Source of the DNA: Faecalicatena contorta
Lineage (GTDB): Bacteria; Bacillota; Clostridia; Lachnospirales; Lachnospiraceae
Reading direction: 5' to 3'
Length of the DNA: 64,000 nucleotides
NCBI RefSeq assembly: GCF_021531975.1
Contig: NZ_JAFBIY010000007.1
Location: 46,973 to 110,972, forward strand
The stretch's first letter is position 1, and each line of letters begins with the position of its first letter. Shown one piece after another: positions 36,991 through 46,454 of the stretch. Below the pieces are notes generated by a model. It did not search any database, was not told where the DNA came from, and saw only the letters and a list, made by a program, of their open reading frames with translations. A program made the translations under genes and the position numbers.

Positions 36991-39324
36991 ATGGAGAATG
37001 AAATGATGAGCCTTCCTATGGTGGCACTCCGCGGTATGGTGGTGCTGCCGGAAGAAGTAGTACATTTTGATGTGAGCAGAGAAAAATCGCTGAAGGCAAT
37101 TGAAAAAGCAATGCAGGAGGACCAGAAGATTTTTCTGGCAGCACAGAAAAATATTGAAACAGAAGATCCGGGAGTCGGGGATGTGTATCGTGTCGGCTGT
37201 GTTGCATCTATTAAACAGATTGTGAAGCTGCCGAAAAAAATAAGCAGAATACTCGTTTCAGGTGAAAAACGGGCAGAAATGGAATTTCTTGCACAGGAAG
37301 AGCCATTCCTGCGTGCAGATGTTAAGGTTGTTCCGGATACGATGAGCACAGAAAATGAAAAGCTTACAGACAATCCGTTAAATGAGACAGCTATGGTCCG
37401 TGGACTAAAGGATGTATTTAAAGAATATATGGCAAAAAATCCGAAGCTTGCAAAGGAGCTTGCGGTTCAGATAGAAGAAATCTCTTCCCTTCAGAAACTT
37501 ACGGATACGATTGCGGCGAATCTGCCGATGACATATCTGGATGCGCAGGCGGTACTGGAAGAGACAGATACGATTAAGAGATATGAAAAGATTTCATTTC
37601 AGGTAGTGAATGAAATGCGCATTATAAATATCAAAGAAGAACTGCAGGCGAAGATCAAAGCACGTGTGGATAAGAATCAGCGGGAATATATCCTTCGTGA
37701 AGAAATGAAGCTGATCCGTGAAGAACTGGGTGAAGATAATGTGCAGACAGATGCAGAGGAATTTGCGCAGGCTGCGGAAGCACTAAAGGCGCCCAAAGAA
37801 GTCAGGGAAAAGCTTCAGAAAGAAATCAAACGCTTTAAACATTCGATGAGCAGCCCGGCTGAAAGTGGAGTGTTAAGGACATACATTGAGACTATGCTCG
37901 AAATGCCGTGGGACAAGGTGTGCAGGGAGCATAAGGACATTGTTGAGGCAAAGAGGATTCTGGATGAAGATCATTATGGACTGGAAAAGGTTAAAGAGAG
38001 AATCCTGGAATTCCTTGCGGTAAGAGCGTTGACGAAGAAAGGGGAAGCACCGATCCTGTGTCTTGTCGGCCCTCCGGGAACAGGAAAGACATCGATCGCG
38101 AAATCCCTTTCCAAAGCACTTGGCAGACCGTATGTGCGGATTTCTCTGGGTGGTGTGAGAGATGAGGCAGAGATACGTGGACACAGAAAAACTTACGTAG
38201 GTGCAATGCCGGGACGAATCGCGAACGGACTGAAATATGCCGGCGTAAAGAATCCGCTCATGCTTCTGGATGAGATCGATAAGGTGAGCAATGATTATAA
38301 AGGAGATACTTTCTCCGCTCTTCTGGAGGTGCTGGACAGTGAGCAGAATGTAAAATTCAGAGACCACTATCTGGAAGTGCCGCTGGATCTGTCAGAAGTA
38401 TTATTTGTGACGACTGCAAATACATTGCAGACCATACCACGACCACTTCTCGACCGAATGGAAGTCATCGAGATCAACAGTTATACAGAAAATGAAAAGC
38501 TCCACATTGCATTAGAGCATCTGGTGCCAAAGCAGATCAAAAAGCATGGTCTTAAAGAGGAGCAGCTCGTGATAAGCCGCAATGCGATCTGGAAGATGGC
38601 ACGTAATTATACAAAAGAAGCCGGTGTCAGACAGCTGGAGCGCAAGATCGCGGATATCTGCCGAAAGGCAGCAAGAGAGATCCTGGAAGAGAAGAAAGAA
38701 AAAATCCATATTACGGAGAGAAATCTATCCCATTATCTCGGAAAAGAAATCTATACTTACCAGATGGTAAATGAGCAGGATGAAGTAGGAATCGTGCGTG
38801 GACTTGCATGGACAAGTGTAGGTGGAGATACATTGCAGATTGAAGTAAATGTCATGCCGGGAGAAGGAGAAATACTTCTGACAGGGCAGCTTGGAGATGT
38901 GATGAAGGAATCCGCCAGAACCGGCATCAGCTATATCCGTTCTGTAAGTAAGAAACAGGAGATTGATGAAAAGTTCTTTAAAGAGCATGATATACATATT
39001 CACATACCGGAAGGTGCCGTGCCGAAGGATGGGCCATCTGCAGGTATTACTATGGCAACAGCAATATTCTCTGCAGTAACGAATCGTAAGGTAAGAGCAG
39101 ACATTGCCATGACGGGAGAGATTACTCTGAGAGGCAGAGTGCTTCCGATCGGTGGTCTTAAGGAAAAGCTTCTGGCTGCAAAAAATGCAGGTATCAGGAC
39201 AGTGCTTGTGCCGGCGCAGAACGAAGCGGATGTGAAAGAAATCTCCGCAGAGATTACAAAGGGACTGGAGATCATACCGGTATCCCATATGAAAGAAGTA
39301 CTGGAAATTGCATTAGTAGAATAA
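36991..39324 (+). CDS. lon: ATP-dependent protease La (Lon)
   Basis: Soluble AAA+ protease that removes damaged and regulatory proteins. The 777-aa protein begins MENEMMSLPMVALRGMVVLP (start of the N domain), with Walker A GPPGTGKTSIAK, MLLDEIDKV (Walker B), and the Ser-Lys dyad in PKDGPSAGITM and GGLKEKLLAA. The ATG at 36991 is chosen because family homology starts there; a longer in-frame start at 36940 runs through the intergenic hairpin. Confidence 0.97.
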   Translation: MENEMMSLPMVALRGMVVLPEEVVHFDVSREKSLKAIEKAMQEDQKIFLAAQKNIETEDPGVGDVYRVGCVASIKQIVKLPKKISRILVSGEKRAEMEFLAQEEPFLRADVKVVPDTMSTENEKLTDNPLNETAMVRGLKDVFKEYMAKNPKLAKELAVQIEEISSLQKLTDTIAANLPMTYLDAQAVLEETDTIKRYEKISFQVVNEMRIINIKEELQAKIKARVDKNQREYILREEMKLIREELGEDNVQTDAEEFAQAAEALKAPKEVREKLQKEIKRFKHSMSSPAESGVLRTYIETMLEMPWDKVCREHKDIVEAKRILDEDHYGLEKVKERILEFLAVRALTKKGEAPILCLVGPPGTGKTSIAKSLSKALGRPYVRISLGGVRDEAEIRGHRKTYVGAMPGRIANGLKYAGVKNPLMLLDEIDKVSNDYKGDTFSALLEVLDSEQNVKFRDHYLEVPLDLSEVLFVTTANTLQTIPRPLLDRMEVIEINSYTENEKLHIALEHLVPKQIKKHGLKEEQLVISRNAIWKMARNYTKEAGVRQLERKIADICRKAAREILEEKKEKIHITERNLSHYLGKEIYTYQMVNEQDEVGIVRGLAWTSVGGDTLQIEVNVMPGEGEILLTGQLGDVMKESARTGISYIRSVSKKQEIDEKFFKEHDIHIHIPEGAVPKDGPSAGITMATAIFSAVTNRKVRADIAMTGEITLRGRVLPIGGLKEKLLAAKNAGIRTVLVPAQNEADVKEISAEITKGLEIIPVSHMKEVLEIALVE

Positions 39325-39337
39325 GAGAGGGACAGAT

Positions 39338-39940
39338 ATGATTATCAAAGATGTGAATTTGGAAACCGTGTGCGGAATTACAAGTGTTCTGCCGGATAAT
39401 AAGTATCCGGAGATTGCATTTGCCGGAAAGTCAAATGTAGGGAAATCTTCTCTGATCAACGCACTTATGAACCGAAAGTCTTATGCAAGAATTTCGGCCA
39501 CACCGGGAAAGACACAGACCATTAACTTCTACAATATTAATGATGAGATGTATCTTGTAGATCTGCCGGGATATGGATATGCGAAAGTATCTGAGCAGGA
39601 AAAGATAAAATGGGGACAGCTTATTGAACGTTATCTCCATGGTTCCCGCCAGCTAAGAGCAGTCTTTTTGCTGATTGATATCCGGCATGAGCCTTCTGCC
39701 AATGATAAAATGATGTATGACTGGATCGTAGAGCAGGGATTTCATCCAATCATCATTGCGACAAAGCTGGATAAAATAAAGAGAAGTCAGAAAGACAAGC
39801 ATTTGAAAATGATAAGACTTGGTCTGGGACTTGCACCGGGAACGATCGTCATACCATTTTCTGCGGAAACAAAACAGGGACGCGATGAAATCTGGGAATT
39901 AGTGGAGACAGAGTTCCTTACCAAAAAAGAGGTGGAGTAA
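39338..39940 (+). CDS. ysxC: Ribosome biogenesis GTP-binding protein YsxC/EngB
   Basis: GTPase needed for 50S subunit assembly. The 200-aa protein has GKSNVGKSSLINAL (G1), TPGKTQTINFY (G2), VDLPGYGYA (G3) and ATKLDKI (G4). AGAGGGACAG precedes the ATG. It ends the conserved clpX-lon-ysxC run; 2 bases separate it from the next gene. Confidence 0.97.
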   Translation: MIIKDVNLETVCGITSVLPDNKYPEIAFAGKSNVGKSSLINALMNRKSYARISATPGKTQTINFYNINDEMYLVDLPGYGYAKVSEQEKIKWGQLIERYLHGSRQLRAVFLLIDIRHEPSANDKMMYDWIVEQGFHPIIIATKLDKIKRSQKDKHLKMIRLGLGLAPGTIVIPFSAETKQGRDEIWELVETEFLTKKEVE

Positions 39941-39942
39941 AA

Positions 39943-41085
39943 GTGGAAACAAATTTTAAGGAGCAGTTAAACGACCACAGACCATACTGGAAGGTAATCG
40001 TCAGTCTGGTATTCAGTCTGATCGCAACAATCCTTTTTGTATATGTGGGAATGAAACTTCTGATTTATTTCATGCCGTTTGTTATTGGCTGGTTTATTGC
40101 TTATGCGGTAAGTCCGCTCGTGAACTGGCTGGAGAAGCGGCTGAAAATTGTAAAGAAGCTGGGATCGGCAATCATCATTATCCTTGTGCTGGCGGCCATG
40201 ACAGGCATTCTTTATCTGGCATTCAGCAGGCTGTTTCATGAAATCGTCTCATTGATTCAAGATCTGCCAACCTTGTATCGTGAGTTAGAATCCGGTTTCG
40301 ACAGTATCGGTGAGAGTATGACAGGTGTGTTCAACATGCTGCCTTCCGGTCTGCAGGAAGGATGGACTGCTGTCAGAGATAATCTGGACGCCGCGATGGG
40401 AGAGCTGATGGGAAGAGTCAGCGAACCAACGGTAATGGCAGCAGGAAATTTTGCAAAGAGAATACCATCCGCTTTGATTTCTGTTATTGTAACGATCATT
40501 TCAGCATATTTCTTTGTGGCTGAACGAGAGGATCTTATCAAGCTGTCAAAGAAAATAGCACCGGATGCCATTGTTACCAGAATGACGCTTGTTATGGACA
40601 ATCTGAAGTATGCGGTGGGCGGATATTTTAAGGCTCAGTTCAAGATTATGACAGTCGTATTTGCGATACTTCTGATTTCGTTTACGATATTTGATATTCA
40701 TTTTTCTCTGATACTTGCCATTCTCATTGCGTTTCTTGACTTTCTCCCCTTTTTCGGGACAGGAACTGCAATGATTCCGTGGGCACTTTATAAGTTCCTT
40801 GTAGGAAATTACAAAATGGCAATCGGCCTTATCATTGTTTATGGTATTACGCAGCTTGTGCGGCAGGTGATTCAGCCAAAACTGGTGGGAGACAGTATCG
40901 GGATGAATCCGCTTCTTACACTTGTTCTGTTGTATATAGGTTATAAGGTTGGCGGAGTGTTTGGAATGATCTTTGCCGTACCAGTGGGAATGATTGTCAT
41001 CAATCTGTTTAAAGCCGGCGCATTTGATTATATCCTGGACGATGTAAAAATATTAGGAGAAGGTATACTGAGCCTGAGGGAATAA
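39943..41085 (+). CDS. AI-2E (PerM/YdiK-type) family transporter
   Basis: 380-aa membrane protein of the AI-2E transporter family with about seven or eight helices. The first pair lies at about 25-70 (IATILFVYVGMKLLIYFMPF). The conserved C-terminal segment includes LDFLPFFGTGTAMIPWALY and QPKLVGDSIGMNPLLTL. Substrates in the family include autoinducer-2, ions or none known, so no specific role is claimed. The start is GTG at 39943 behind GAGGTGGAG. Confidence 0.9.
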   Translation: METNFKEQLNDHRPYWKVIVSLVFSLIATILFVYVGMKLLIYFMPFVIGWFIAYAVSPLVNWLEKRLKIVKKLGSAIIIILVLAAMTGILYLAFSRLFHEIVSLIQDLPTLYRELESGFDSIGESMTGVFNMLPSGLQEGWTAVRDNLDAAMGELMGRVSEPTVMAAGNFAKRIPSALISVIVTIISAYFFVAEREDLIKLSKKIAPDAIVTRMTLVMDNLKYAVGGYFKAQFKIMTVVFAILLISFTIFDIHFSLILAILIAFLDFLPFFGTGTAMIPWALYKFLVGNYKMAIGLIIVYGITQLVRQVIQPKLVGDSIGMNPLLTLVLLYIGYKVGGVFGMIFAVPVGMIVINLFKAGAFDYILDDVKILGEGILSLRE

Positions 41086-41916
41086 ATGATGAAAAAGAAA
41101 GTGATGTTGGTGGTACTGGCACTTGTGCTGATCGGTGCGGGATGCGGGAAAAAAGAGGCGGAAGCTGTTCCTGAAGAAAAAGGGAAGGACCTGGAAATTG
41201 TAACAGAGAAACCGGAAGAACCGGAAGATACTTCTGAGGATACAGAGGAAACAAAAGAACCGGAAAATCCACGTCAGGCCTATCTGGTAGCTATTGACGC
41301 CGGACATCAGGCACAGGGAAACAGTGAGAAGGAACCCATTGGTCCCGGTGCTTCCGAGACAAAAGCAAAGGTTGCCAGTGGAACGAGCGGAGTGTCAACC
41401 GGGATGCCGGAATACGAACTGACACTGCAGGTGTCTCTTAAGCTTCGCGACGAACTTGAGAACAGAGGATATCAGGTGTTGATGATCCGCGAGACAAACG
41501 ATGTCAATATTTCCAATGCAGAGCGGGCTCAGGTTGCAAATAATGCCGGAGCAAACGCATTTATTCGCATTCATGCCAATGGCGCCGATTCCAGCAGCGC
41601 ATCCGGAATGATGACGATATGTCAGACGCCCGGGAATCCCTATAATGGCGCCTTGTATGAGCAAAGCCGTGCCCTTTCCGACAGTGTCCTTAACTGTACG
41701 GCAGCCGCGACAGGCGCGAAAGCAGAACGTGTCTGGGAAACGGATACAATGAGCGGAATAAACTGGGCACAGGTGCCTGCGACCATTCTGGAAATGGGAT
41801 ATATGACAAACTCGGAAGAAGACAGACTGATGGCCTCCGAGGAATACCAGTATAAGATTGTGGCTGGTATTGCAGATGGGATCGATCAGTATCTGGGAAT
41901 TAGATTGAATAATTGA
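41086..41916 (+). CDS. N-acetylmuramoyl-L-alanine amidase (Amidase_3)
   Basis: Zinc hydrolase that cleaves the bond between muramic acid and the stem peptide. The 276-aa protein has an N-terminal hydrophobic segment ending IGAGC, an imperfect lipobox. An acidic Glu/Pro/Thr linker (about 22-62) follows, then the catalytic domain with IDAGHQ, EYELTLQ, IRIHANG (zinc His/Glu/His) and the catalytic Glu in ILEMGYMTN. It probably sits outside the membrane as a lipoprotein. The start follows the AI-2E gene stop directly. Confidence 0.9.
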   Translation: MMKKKVMLVVLALVLIGAGCGKKEAEAVPEEKGKDLEIVTEKPEEPEDTSEDTEETKEPENPRQAYLVAIDAGHQAQGNSEKEPIGPGASETKAKVASGTSGVSTGMPEYELTLQVSLKLRDELENRGYQVLMIRETNDVNISNAERAQVANNAGANAFIRIHANGADSSSASGMMTICQTPGNPYNGALYEQSRALSDSVLNCTAAATGAKAERVWETDTMSGINWAQVPATILEMGYMTNSEEDRLMASEEYQYKIVAGIADGIDQYLGIRLNN

Positions 41917-41930
41917 TTGGAGGAAGGAAA

Positions 41931-42967
41931 ATGAGTACTATTGTAGTTGTCGGTTCTGGAATGATGGGATCAGCATTGGCTGTACCTCTGTGTGAGAATG
42001 GTCATCACGTGAGGCTGGTTGGCTCACCTTTGGACAGAGAAATTATTGAGCACGGAAGAAGGACCAACGAACATTTGACAATGAAAAGAATGATGCCGGA
42101 GAATGTATCATGGTATTTTATTGAAGAAGTAAAGGAAGCAATGGAAGGTGCAGACCTGTATATCAATGGTGTAAGTAGTTTTGGCCTGGACTGGTTCATT
42201 CAGGAAATGCTTCCGCAGATTCCGGAAGACCTGCCGGTTCTGTCTGTTACCAAAGGTATGGTTAACTATCCGGATGGTTCTTTGAAATCATATCCGGAAA
42301 TTTTTGAAGAGAGTACTGAGAAAAAGATTTCCTTCAATGCCATTGGCGGCCCCTGCACAAGCTATGAACTGGCAGATAAAGATTTTACTGAGGTAACTTT
42401 CTGTGGTCGTGATATGACAACGCTTCGCTGGATCAAATCTTTGTTCGAGACAGAATATTATAATATCAGCCTTTCTACAGATGTTCGTGGTGTGGAATGT
42501 GCAGTTGCAATGAAGAATGCATATGCGTTAGGGTCAGCCTTGCGGTTGGCATGTCCTATAAGAGAGAAGGAAAGGAATTTGAACACTATAATTCTCAGGC
42601 TGCGCTATTTGGACAGTCTGTTATGGAGATGATTCATCTTCTTGAATTATGCGGAGGAGATGCTTCTAATATACGTTTGCTGTCAGGTGATCTATATGTT
42701 ACTGTATTTGGCGGCAGAACAAGAAAGATTGGAACATTGTTGGGAACTGGTATGAATTTCCAGGAGGCAATGGAGAGGCTTTCAGGTGTGACTTTAGAAT
42801 CTATCGTTATTGCAACCAGAACTGCAGAAGCAATCCGTGCATTGATTGCAAACGGAAAAGTTAAGGCCGAAGATTTTCCGCTATTGCTGCATGTGGATGA
42901 ACTGATCAATCAGGGGAAAACAGTGAACGTGCCGTGGAAAGCATTTGAATACGAGCTGGAAAAATAA
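41931..42967 (+). pseudogene. Glycerol-3-phosphate dehydrogenase (GpsA-like), frameshifted
   Basis: The frame from 41931 reads VVVGSGMMGSALAVPLCENG (NAD-binding), SVTKGMVNYP and AVAMKNAYALG (with the catalytic Lys), then loses the frame at GGGTC (42531-42535). Homology resumes in the next frame as VSLAVGMSYKREG and runs to the stop at 42967. Adding a single G restores one frame of about 345 codons. This may be a real inactivating deletion in a G-run or an assembly error. A GGAGG site precedes the ATG, and a strong terminator follows. It could be a paralog; a second gpsA may exist elsewhere. Confidence 0.85.
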
Positions 42968-42988
42968 TCATTCTGATATAAAAATACG

Positions 42989-43031
42989 AAAGTACAGAAC
43001 AAACATTCGATTGTTCTGTACTTTTATTTTA
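42989..43031 (+). terminator. Intrinsic terminator after the gpsA-like gene
   Basis: 14-bp perfect stem AAAGTACAGAACAA / TTGTTCTGTACTTT (42989-43002, 43011-43024), 8-base loop, then TTATTTTAT. Confidence 0.92.
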
Positions 43032-43055
43032 TCTTCTGATATAATGGCAACAGAA

Positions 43056-43182
43056 AGCCGCAGGCGATAGAACAATTAAATAAACCGACACTCATAATCG
43101 CTCACAATAAAACCCTGGCGGCACAGCTCTACGATGAGTTCAAAGAATTTTTCCCGAATAATGCAATGGAGTATTTTGTGAC
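43056..43182 (+). pseudogene. Internal-deleted fragment of a diverged uvrB
   Basis: Translates in one open frame as [20 protein letters not shown] then [21 protein letters not shown]. This equals two pieces of UvrB (44521-44548 and about 44632-44740 in the intact gene) with the Walker A segment missing between short similar sequences GAACAGTTA and CAACAATTA. Most differences from the resident uvrB are synonymous third positions; the protein differs at only two sites. It was therefore a working gene in another lineage before it was cut down. It has no start region, and the frame ends at TGA 43205-43207. Confidence 0.88.
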
Positions 43183-43225
43183 CTGGATTGGTATAATGGG
43201 GAAATGATTATAAAAATAGAAAAGA

Positions 43226-43285
43226 CTACACGTGTGTAGCGAATTTAATATAGAATGAAAATTGTGCAGACAATGTCTGTATAAT
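43226..43285 (+). promoter_or_regulatory. Palindromes and -10 box upstream of the DUF1016 gene
   Basis: A perfect 12-bp palindrome CTACACGTGTAG (43226-43237) and a second palindrome CAGACA-A-TGTCTG (43267-43279) that abuts a TATAAT box (43280-43285). The position suggests operator sites, but no good -35 was found and no regulator gene is adjacent. Confidence 0.45.
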
Positions 43286-43320
43286 CAAATTAAAAAGAAA
43301 TTTGAAAGGAGAGGTGTCAC

Positions 43321-44352
43321 ATGAAAGAACAGGGAAAAGAATCACTTATTGCAGAACAAAACCAAGAAGAAACATATTTGTCTATTCGCGGATCTATTAT
43401 AAACGCACAAAATAAAGTTAAAGCAACTGTTAATTATGCAATGGTAAATGCGTATTGGGAAATTGGTGAGCAAATTTATCATGCGTGTGGTGAAAATGAA
43501 CGTGCAACATACGGTAAGCAGTTATTACATTATATATCTGAGAAATTGACAGCAGAATTTGGAAAAGGCTTTGATGTAACAAATCTTAGAAATATGAGAC
43601 GCTTTTATTTGATGTTTCCAATTCGAGAGACATTGTCTCCCGAATTGAGTTGGTCACATTATATTAAATTGATGAGAGTGACTGATCAAAATGCGCGTGA
43701 GTTTTATGCTAAAGAAGCTGTAAAATCAGGTTGGAGTGTAAGACAATTAGAACGTCAAATTAATACTATGTTTTACCAGCGTATTCTCGCAAGTCGTGAT
43801 AAAGAAAGCGTTGCAAAGGAAATTGAAGCTGTAGAACCAAAACCAGAATATGAGACGATTGTTAAAGATCCATATGTACTTGAATTCCTTAATTTACCTG
43901 CAAATGATCATTTTTATGAAAGTGATTTAGAACAAGCCTTAATTAATCATTTGCAGAAGTTTTTGTTGGAGTTGGGAAGAGGATTTTCATTTGTAGCACG
44001 CCAGAAACATGTTAATTTTGATGGGAGACATTTTTATATTGATCTTGTGTTTTATAACTATATTCTGAAATGTTTTGTCCTAATTGACTTAAAAGTAGAT
44101 GATTTGACTCATCAGGATATAGGGCAAATGCAAATGTATGTAAATTATTATACCAGAGAATTAATGAATGAAGGAGATAATCCCCCTATTGGAATTTTGC
44201 TTTGTGCGGATAAAAGTGATACTTTAGTTCGTTATACGTTGCCAGAAGATAATAAGCAGATTTATGCAGCAAAATATTTGCCATATATGCCGACCGAAGA
44301 AGAACTCCGTAGAGAATTGAATTTGGATGATTTTAAAAAGTTAAAGAATTAA
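43321..44352 (+). CDS. DUF1016 / YhcG-family PDDEXK nuclease
   Basis: 343-aa protein with the two-part DUF1016 layout: an N-terminal helical domain (about 15-160, YAMVNAYWEIGEQIYHACG, FGKGFDVTNLRNMRRFYLMF) and a C-terminal PD-(D/E)XK nuclease domain (about 185-335). The likely active-site residues are Asp in FYIDLVFYN and Asp-Leu-Lys in LIDLKVDDLTHQDIGQM. GAAAGGAGAGG precedes the ATG. Base and codon use is more AT-rich than the neighbouring uvr genes. It lies alone between a uvrB fragment and intact uvrB, so it was probably acquired. Family members are often linked to restriction or mobile DNA; function here is unknown. Confidence 0.9.
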   Translation: MKEQGKESLIAEQNQEETYLSIRGSIINAQNKVKATVNYAMVNAYWEIGEQIYHACGENERATYGKQLLHYISEKLTAEFGKGFDVTNLRNMRRFYLMFPIRETLSPELSWSHYIKLMRVTDQNAREFYAKEAVKSGWSVRQLERQINTMFYQRILASRDKESVAKEIEAVEPKPEYETIVKDPYVLEFLNLPANDHFYESDLEQALINHLQKFLLELGRGFSFVARQKHVNFDGRHFYIDLVFYNYILKCFVLIDLKVDDLTHQDIGQMQMYVNYYTRELMNEGDNPPIGILLCADKSDTLVRYTLPEDNKQIYAAKYLPYMPTEEELRRELNLDDFKKLKN

Positions 44353-44474
44353 ATACAGAGTAAATGCATGTGTGGAAAAATGAGTATCCTAAAATCATTA
44401 TTAGTTGAAATTGATGAAAGAATTTTATTCCAACTATCGAGTTTTTCTCGAGGGTTCAAACATAGGAGGATTTC

Positions 44475-46454
44475 ATGGATCATTTTGAATTAGTATCAGA
44501 ATATGCCCCGACCGGTGACCAGCCGCAGGCGATCGAACAGTTAGTAAAAGGTTTCAAAGAAGGTAACCAGTGCCAGACGCTTCTCGGTGTCACCGGTTCA
44601 GGAAAGACCTTCACGATGGCAAATGTAATTCAACAATTAAATAAACCGACACTTATCATAGCGCATAACAAGACTCTCGCGGCACAATTATATGGTGAAT
44701 TTAAAGAATTCTTCCCAAACAATGCGGTGGAGTATTTTGTGTCCTACTACGACTATTACCAGCCGGAGGCTTATGTTCCTTCCTCCGACACCTACATCGC
44801 CAAGGATTCGTCTATCAATGATGAGATTGATAAGCTCCGTCATTCGGCTACGGCTGCGTTATCTGAGCGCCGTGATGTTATTATCATCGCCAGTGTATCC
44901 TGTATCTATGGTCTGGGTTCGCCGATCGACTATCAGGAGATGGTAATTTCGCTGCGACCGGGTATGGAGAAGGACAGGGATGATGTCATCCGTAAGCTTA
45001 TCGATATCCAGTATGACCGTAACGAGATGGATTTTAAGCGGGGAACATTCCGGGTACATGGTGATGTGCTGGAGATATTCCCGGCATATTCGGAAAAAGT
45101 TGCATTTCGAGTAGAGTTTTTTGGGGACGAAGTGGAAAGAATTACAGAGATAGATGTTCTGACGGGAGAGATTATTGATGAGATCGGTCATGTGGCAATC
45201 TTTCCGGCATCCCATTATGTAGTTTCTAGAGAAAGGATGGAAGCGGCTATCCGGGCGATCGAAGAAGAGCTGGAAGAGCAGGTTCGATACTTTAAGAGTG
45301 AAGGAAAGCTTCTGGAGGCACAGAGAATATCTGAGCGTACGAATTTTGATATAGAGATGATGCGGGAGACAGGCTTCTGTTCTGGAATCGAGAATTATTC
45401 CAGACATTTGACCGGGCTGGAGCCGGGACAGCCGCCGCACACATTGATTGACTATTTTCCGGATGATTTTATTATGATGATTGATGAGTCACATAAGACA
45501 GTACCGCAGATCGGTGGTATGTATCATGGTGACCAGTCGAGGAAACGGACGCTTGTGGAATATGGATTCCGTCTGCCTTCTGCGCTGGATAACCGTCCGC
45601 TCAGCTTTGATGAGTTTGAGAGTAAGATCGATCAGGTAATGTTCGTATCTGCGACGCCGGGAGAGTACGAAGAGGAGCATGAACTGCTTCGTGCAGAGCA
45701 GGTGATCCGACCGACCGGCCTTCTGGATCCGGAGGTCGAGGTGCGCCCGGTAGAAGGACAGATTGATGATCTGGTGGGCGAGGTCAATAAGGAAATCGCG
45801 AAGAAGAACAAGATCCTGATCACTACCCTTACGAAGCGCATGGCGGAAGATCTGACGGATTATATGCGTGAACTGGGTATCCGGGTGCGGTATCTGCATT
45901 CCGATATTGATACGCTGGAGCGTACGGAGATCGTGCGGGATATGCGTCTGGATGTATTTGATGTTCTCGTGGGAATCAACCTTCTGCGAGAAGGACTGGA
46001 TATTCCGGAGATTACGCTTGTGGCGATTCTGGATGCAGATAAGGAAGGTTTCCTTCGTTCGGAGACTTCTCTTGTACAGACGATTGGCCGGGCGGCCAGA
46101 AATGCGGAAGGACATGTTATCATGTATGCAGATAATATGACGGATTCTATGCGCAATGCCATTGAAGAGACGAAGAGACGTCGTGAGATACAGATGAAGT
46201 ATAATGAAGAACACGGAATCACTCCGAAGACAATACAAAAAGGGGTTCGGGATCTGATCAGTATTTCTAAGAAAGTGGCGGCCGAGGAGCTTCGTATGGA
46301 GAAGGATCCGGAGTCTATGAGCCCGCAGGAGCTTGAGAAGCTGATCAAGGAGGTAACGAAGCAGATGAAGAAGGCTGCGGCGGAACTGAACTTTGAGGCG
46401 GCAGCAGAGCTTCGGGATAAGTTGATCGAATTAAAGAAGAGGTTAGCAGAATGA
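44475..46454 (+). CDS. uvrB: Excinuclease ABC subunit B
   Basis: Damage-verification helicase of nucleotide excision repair. The 659-aa length is typical. It has [18 protein letters not shown] (Walker A), the beta-hairpin region [34 protein letters not shown] (DEAD-like), and a C-terminal UvrB/UvrC motif ending [22 protein letters not shown] precedes the ATG. The end overlaps uvrA by 4 bases. Confidence 0.98.
   Translation: MDHFELVSEYAPTGDQPQAIEQLVKGFKEGNQCQTLLGVTGSGKTFTMANVIQQLNKPTLIIAHNKTLAAQLYGEFKEFFPNNAVEYFVSYYDYYQPEAYVPSSDTYIAKDSSINDEIDKLRHSATAALSERRDVIIIASVSCIYGLGSPIDYQEMVISLRPGMEKDRDDVIRKLIDIQYDRNEMDFKRGTFRVHGDVLEIFPAYSEKVAFRVEFFGDEVERITEIDVLTGEIIDEIGHVAIFPASHYVVSRERMEAAIRAIEEELEEQVRYFKSEGKLLEAQRISERTNFDIEMMRETGFCSGIENYSRHLTGLEPGQPPHTLIDYFPDDFIMMIDESHKTVPQIGGMYHGDQSRKRTLVEYGFRLPSALDNRPLSFDEFESKIDQVMFVSATPGEYEEEHELLRAEQVIRPTGLLDPEVEVRPVEGQIDDLVGEVNKEIAKKNKILITTLTKRMAEDLTDYMRELGIRVRYLHSDIDTLERTEIVRDMRLDVFDVLVGINLLREGLDIPEITLVAILDADKEGFLRSETSLVQTIGRAARNAEGHVIMYADNMTDSMRNAIEETKRRREIQMKYNEEHGITPKTIQKGVRDLISISKKVAAEELRMEKDPESMSPQELEKLIKEVTKQMKKAAAELNFEAAAELRDKLIELKKRLAE

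Noticed and set aside
43056..43207. Functional small uvrB-like gene
   Set aside because: It lacks a start and the Walker A segment.
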